In this document: piece by piece, positions 6,178 through 8,736 of the stretch
How positions within the stretch are numbered: the first letter of the stretch is position 1
Layout of the letters: each line of letters opens with the position of its first letter
Assembly: GCA_003694325.1 (NCBI GenBank)
Contig: RFKJ01000745.1
Span: 1-8,736 of the forward strand
Reading direction: 5' to 3'
Origin: Deltaproteobacteria bacterium
Lineage (GTDB): Bacteria > Myxococcota_A > UBA796 > UBA2385
DNA: 8,736 nt
Program-made: the position numbers and the translations under genes
Notes under the pieces: generated by a model
Told to the model about the DNA's origin: nothing
The model's input: the letters and a program-made list of their open reading frames with translations, nothing else
The model's database searches: none

Positions 6178-7682
6178 GTCGCGACCTGGGGGAAAAACGG
6201 GTGTGCAGGATCGGCCAGGCCCAGGTCTTCAGCCGCACACAACGCGGCCTGCAGGCCGGACATCGCCGCCAACGGCAGCCCGCCACCGGGGTGGGCGCTG
6301 CCGCTTGCCAGGTACAGACCGGGCTGGCTCACGATGCGGTTGGGTGCCCGCCGGAAGGCCGCGGACAAGGTATTCGACGCGGGCCCGTACAGGGCGCCAT
6401 CGCTCCCGGGATACGCCGCCGCAAGCTGAGCGGGCGTTCGGGTCCAGGCGAAGCGATCCCCGGGTTCCGAGAGACCGTGCGCCGCGATTCGATCGACGAG
6501 GGATTCGGCGTGGACGGTCCAGGCATCCGAGTCGTCCGCAGACGCCCCCCGCCACGCCGGCGCGTTGGTCATCACGAAGAGGGGCTCGTGTTGCGGCCAT
6601 CCCCGTCGGCCGTGACAGGGTTCCTGCGCACACACGTAGATCGTAGGGTCCACCGGCGGCCGGTCATGGTCGAAGATGTCCTCGAACTCGCGTTGGTACT
6701 GCTGGGGGAAGAGCACCTCGTGCGGGACGCGGTCGGCCTGTCGCGCCGCGCGCAGGATGCCGGTCCACGCCGACATCGACGCGGCCTGCCTGCGCCGCGG
6801 CCAGGCGGTTCCCGGGGCCAGACTGCTCAGCGCGCCGACATCTCCGGCAAATACGACCACCAGGGCGGGCAGCACTGTTCCGCCCACCAACTCGACCCCC
6901 GCGACGACACCGCCCCGGGACAGGATGCGGGTCACCGCACGCCCGCAATGGACCTGCACGCCGCATCGAGTCGCCACCCGGACCAGCGCGTCCACCAGCG
7001 AAGCCATCCCACCCTCGACGCCAAAGCCACCCAGTGCCAGTTCGACGTGCGCGATGCAGCCCAGCGTTGCGGGCGCCCGGCGCACATCCGAACCGTTGTA
7101 GGTGGCGTAGCGCCAGAGCAGCCAGCGCAGGCGCTCGTCGCGGACCTGCCGGTTCACGGCTCGCTGCATGGCGCGGAGAGGGTCGACCCCGGCCAGCAGA
7201 CGCAGGCCCGTCCACCCGCGAGACAACACCGCCGACACCGTCGGCGCGGGACCCTCGATGAAGGCAGGGGCCGCAATCTCCCAGATCCGTGCCACCGCTG
7301 CGAGGTAGTCTTCCAGGTCTCTTGCCGCGCCGGGTCCGAACGAGCGGCCCACCGAAGCAAGCGTCTCTTCCACGTCGTGGTGGACGTCGAGGACCGATCC
7401 GTCGGGGTAGCGGTAGCGAAAGGCCGGACTGTGCCGCCGCAGCCGCACCTCTTCCCGCAGCCGGGTGCCCGCCGGCAGCAACACCCCGTCAAAGGCGTCA
7501 GGCAGCGTGAGGACGCTGGGGCCCGTGTCCACGGCGACGCCGTCCAACACGACGACGCCCGCCTTGCCTCCTGGCGTGGCGGCCGCCTCCACGAGATCGA
7601 CCGACATGCCGAGCGTCGCCAGTCGGATCGCCGCCGACAGCCCCGCGACACCCGCACCCACCACGACCGCGTGATCACGCAT
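6171..7682 (-). CDS. crtD: CrtD-type carotenoid 3,4-desaturase (CrtI-family FAD oxidoreductase)
   Basis: This 503-residue protein is a second CrtI-family desaturase. The N-terminal FAD site is VVVGAGVAGLSAAIRLATLG from residue 7, followed by LVEAAATPGGKAG and VDTGPSVLTLP. The C-terminal block (about 455-476) reads LYLASGSAHPGGGLPLAAMSG, closer to CrtD enzymes (HPGxGxPxAxxSG) than to CrtI. YPGSDGALYGPASNT (about 423-437) is also shared by CrtD-like members. CrtD desaturates the C3-C4 bond of an acyclic, usually 1-hydroxylated, end group. Next to a glycosyltransferase and an acyltransferase it would give the 3',4'-didehydro end found in myxobacterial carotenoid glycosides. The ATG at 7682 sits inside the acyltransferase 3' end (8-base overlap) and starts six residues before the Rossmann motif. 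Other CrtI-family reactions (CrtO-like ketolation, isomerisation) cannot be excluded. Confidence 0.82.
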   Translation of the reverse strand: MRDHAVVVGAGVAGLSAAIRLATLGMSVDLVEAAATPGGKAGVVVLDGVAVDTGPSVLTLPDAFDGVLLPAGTRLREEVRLRRHSPAFRYRYPDGSVLDVHHDVEETLASVGRSFGPGAARDLEDYLAAVARIWEIAAPAFIEGPAPTVSAVLSRGWTGLRLLAGVDPLRAMQRAVNRQVRDERLRWLLWRYATYNGSDVRRAPATLGCIAHVELALGGFGVEGGMASLVDALVRVATRCGVQVHCGRAVTRILSRGGVVAGVELVGGTVLPALVVVFAGDVGALSSLAPGTAWPRRRQAASMSAWTGILRAARQADRVPHEVLFPQQYQREFEDIFDHDRPPVDPTIYVCAQEPCHGRRGWPQHEPLFVMTNAPAWRGASADDSDAWTVHAESLVDRIAAHGLSEPGDRFAWTRTPAQLAAAYPGSDGALYGPASNTLSAAFRRAPNRIVSQPGLYLASGSAHPGGGLPLAAMSGLQAALCAAEDLGLADPAHPFFPQVATC

Positions 7683-8415
7683 GGGGCCCCCCCGCGTCCG
7701 GCCAGAGCACCTGCAACAGCCGGCTGCCGAGACCGGTCTCGGGTGAACTCTGTCGACCGTGGACCAGCGGTGCATATCCGCACTGTGCCGGCCCTACAGC
7801 GAGCGCCGCCTCTGCAGCGTCCAGTCCGGCCACGAGCCGCGCTTCCAACTCTGCCATGAACGCCGAGCGCGTCCCGGCGACCAGGGGAGGCCCGAACTCG
7901 ACGAGCGCGACGGGACGCGGCCCCTGGCCCCAGCCGTAATACAGCGACACCGGCACCGCCGGCGCCCCCGAGGACCGTGCGATGTGGTGCACACCCCGTC
8001 GCAGCCCCAGGGGGCGTCGATGGACCGGGACCTGGCGACCCTGCGGGAAGATCCACAGGCTGTCGCCCGGGCCGTCCAGGACCGTGACAGCCGATCGCAG
8101 ACCGGCCCGCACCGTTGCGAGGTCGGACGAGTCCAGCCGCAGGGCGCCGAGCGCCCCGAAGTAGGGCAGCCGGGCGAGGTTGGCGGCGTCCATGAGCACC
8201 CGGCCACGCCCCCCCAACGGCGCGTCCAGCAACGGCAGCAGCATCGCGTCCCACCAGCAGACGTGGTTGGCCGCGAACAGCACCGGTCCCCTGGATCGGA
8301 GTCCCTCGACGTCCGCCAGCCCACGAACCCAGACCCCGCCCAGGTCCCGCCACACCCGCCAGCGCACCACCGCCGTGAACGCGGAGCGTAGGAGCCGACG
8401 GCCGACGACGATCAT
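7675..8415 (-). CDS. PlsC-type acyltransferase, probably acting on a carotenoid glycoside (CruD-like)
   Basis: This 246-residue protein belongs to the glycerolphosphate acyltransferase-like (PlsC/LPLAT) superfamily. The catalytic HX4D motif is HVCWWD at residues 51-56, preceded by VLFAAN. The third motif is FPQGRQ at 123-128, where phospholipid acyltransferases usually have FPEGTR, and VPVSLYY at 154-160 fits the fourth block. Loss of the Glu that helps hold the glycerol phosphate fits a different acceptor. In green bacteria and staphylococci, acyltransferases in carotenoid pathways (CruD, CrtO) esterify the sugar of a carotenoid glycoside, and the neighbouring glycosyltransferase gene makes that role likely here. 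The ATG at 8415 overlaps the glycosyltransferase stop as ATGA and has GGAG five bases upstream, so it is well supported although the frame stays open to 8694. Acceptor and acyl chain are inferred. Confidence 0.8.
   Translation of the reverse strand: MIVVGRRLLRSAFTAVVRWRVWRDLGGVWVRGLADVEGLRSRGPVLFAANHVCWWDAMLLPLLDAPLGGRGRVLMDAANLARLPYFGALGALRLDSSDLATVRAGLRSAVTVLDGPGDSLWIFPQGRQVPVHRRPLGLRRGVHHIARSSGAPAVPVSLYYGWGQGPRPVALVEFGPPLVAGTRSAFMAELEARLVAGLDAAEAALAVGPAQCGYAPLVHGRQSSPETGLGSRLLQVLWPDAGGPHA
8412..8415 (-). other. ATGA stop/start overlap, glycosyltransferase to acyltransferase
   Basis: The acyltransferase ATG (8415-8413) and the stop of the upstream gene (TGA, 8414-8412) overlap, with GGAG at 8421-8424 inside the upstream gene. 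This coupling supports a linked glycosylation-then-acylation function. Confidence 0.8.
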
Positions 8416-8736
8416 GACTGCTCCACGGAAATCCGCGCCGAACGCGCCGGGTAGCGGCGACCCGCCCAGGAGATGCGGCCGGCTCGGCTCCAGGCCAGCG
8501 ACCGGACCGCGATGCCGACAAGCCCGAGGATTGCGACGGGATGGAGCGGCACCGACCACCAGGGGTGGCCGAAACGCGCCGCGAGCAGCGCGCGCGCCGA
8601 CAGACCGGCCCCGACACCCACGGCCGAACCCACCGCCAACGCGGGCGCGCCCGCATGAAGCGCAAGAGGGAAGACGACCCACGGCAGCACCCACGCCCAG
8701 AGGTGGGCCGCCACGACGAGGAACAGCGCCAGCGGC
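8412..8736 (-). CDS. C-terminal part of a membrane protein, probably family 2 glycosyltransferase (5' end outside window)
   Basis: The frame is open to the right edge, giving the last 107 residues; the start lies outside. The visible part has two or three hydrophobic segments, roughly the first 35 residues and one around LHPVAILGLVGIAVRS. It ends with RISWAGRRYPARSARISVEQS. A His-Pro in the last membrane helix followed by a basic W-x-GR-x-Y tail is what I associate with membrane-bound family 2 glycosyltransferases, including those acting on carotenoids and hopanoids (CruC, CrtQ, HpnB). The catalytic GT-A domain would be upstream and cannot be checked here. The overlap with an acyltransferase gene in a crt operon supports transfer of a sugar to a carotenoid hydroxyl. 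Another polytopic membrane protein remains possible. Confidence 0.6.
   Translation of the reverse strand, partial: PLALFLVVAAHLWAWVLPWVVFPLALHAGAPALAVGSAVGVGAGLSARALLAARFGHPWWSVPLHPVAILGLVGIAVRSLAWSRAGRISWAGRRYPARSARISVEQS

Noticed and set aside
7683..7775. 31-codon upstream extension of crtD
   Set aside because: CrtD-family proteins start a few residues before the FAD motif, as with the ATG at 7682. The extension has no matching character.
5955..7859. A 634-codon open frame on the + strand
   Set aside because: It is antisense to crtD and crosses three real genes. The composition is Arg/His/Pro-rich and no domain is visible.
3767..8215. Several 7-8 base C runs (for example 3767-3773, 4300-4307, 4787-4793, 7687-7693, 8209-8215) as phase-variation tracts
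   Set aside because: With base composition this GC-rich, a handful of such runs is expected by chance, and each gene reads through intact. Only the C12 tract stands out.
7154..8665. A 503-codon open frame on the - strand, overlapping the acyltransferase and crtD in another frame
   Set aside because: Its product is Arg/Ser-rich without motifs, while the alternative frames carry intact HX4D and FAD-binding motifs.
8416..8694. 93-codon upstream extension of the acyltransferase
   Set aside because: It lies within the glycosyltransferase-like gene, is Arg/Gly-rich, and the ATG at 8415 has GGAG five bases upstream.
1..8736. tRNA, rRNA, CRISPR array, insertion sequence or attachment site
   Set aside because: I saw no cloverleaf sequence, regular spaced repeats, transposase motifs or terminal inverted repeats. 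The window is almost fully accounted for by the genes listed.

Overview
This window carries most of a carotenoid biosynthesis operon from a very GC-rich bacterium, most likely a myxobacterium (Myxococcota). The lineage clue is the partial gene at the left edge. Its last residues form a MYXO-CTERM-like tail: a Gly-Cys-Ala-Cys motif, one hydrophobic helix and a terminal arginine cluster, preceded by an Asp/Gly-rich repeat linker. The pigment chemistry implied by the other genes also fits myxobacteria, which are known for fatty-acid esters of carotenoid glycosides.

Layout, left to right. Positions 1-219 (+) hold the 3' end of the surface-protein gene. Positions 220-344 are a convergent intergenic gap with a run of twelve C and two GC-rich inverted repeats. 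Everything from 345 to the right edge is on the minus strand and reads right to left. In transcription order it contains: the C-terminal end of a probable family 2 glycosyltransferase (8412-8736, start outside the window); a PlsC-type acyltransferase (7675-8415); a CrtD-type carotenoid desaturase (6171-7682); an unrecognised probably exported protein (5323-6177); a CrtL-type lycopene cyclase (3983-5278); a CrtE-type prenyl diphosphate synthase (2885-3958); a CrtI phytoene desaturase (1332-2888); and a CrtB phytoene synthase (345-1328). Four junctions overlap by 4-8 bases, one is 3 bases apart and one is 24 bases apart. Only the 44-base, unusually AT-rich gap in front of the cyclase gene could comfortably hold an internal promoter. 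The operon's main promoter lies beyond the right edge.

How the genes fit together: CrtE would make geranylgeranyl diphosphate, CrtB would join two of these to phytoene, CrtI would desaturate phytoene to lycopene, and CrtL would cyclise one or both ends. CrtD would add a double bond to an acyclic end, and the glycosyltransferase and acyltransferase would decorate that end with a sugar and a fatty acid. The predicted product is a gamma-carotene-type glycoside ester. The missing step is the 1,2-hydratase (CrtC or CruF) that normally creates the hydroxyl for glycosylation. No recognisable hydratase is present, and the only unexplained gene, the exported protein, sits inside the operon directly after crtD. 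That gap, together with a plant/cyanobacterial-type cyclase in an apparent myxobacterium, is the most interesting aspect of the window. Outside 220-344 there is no gene-free stretch of any length.
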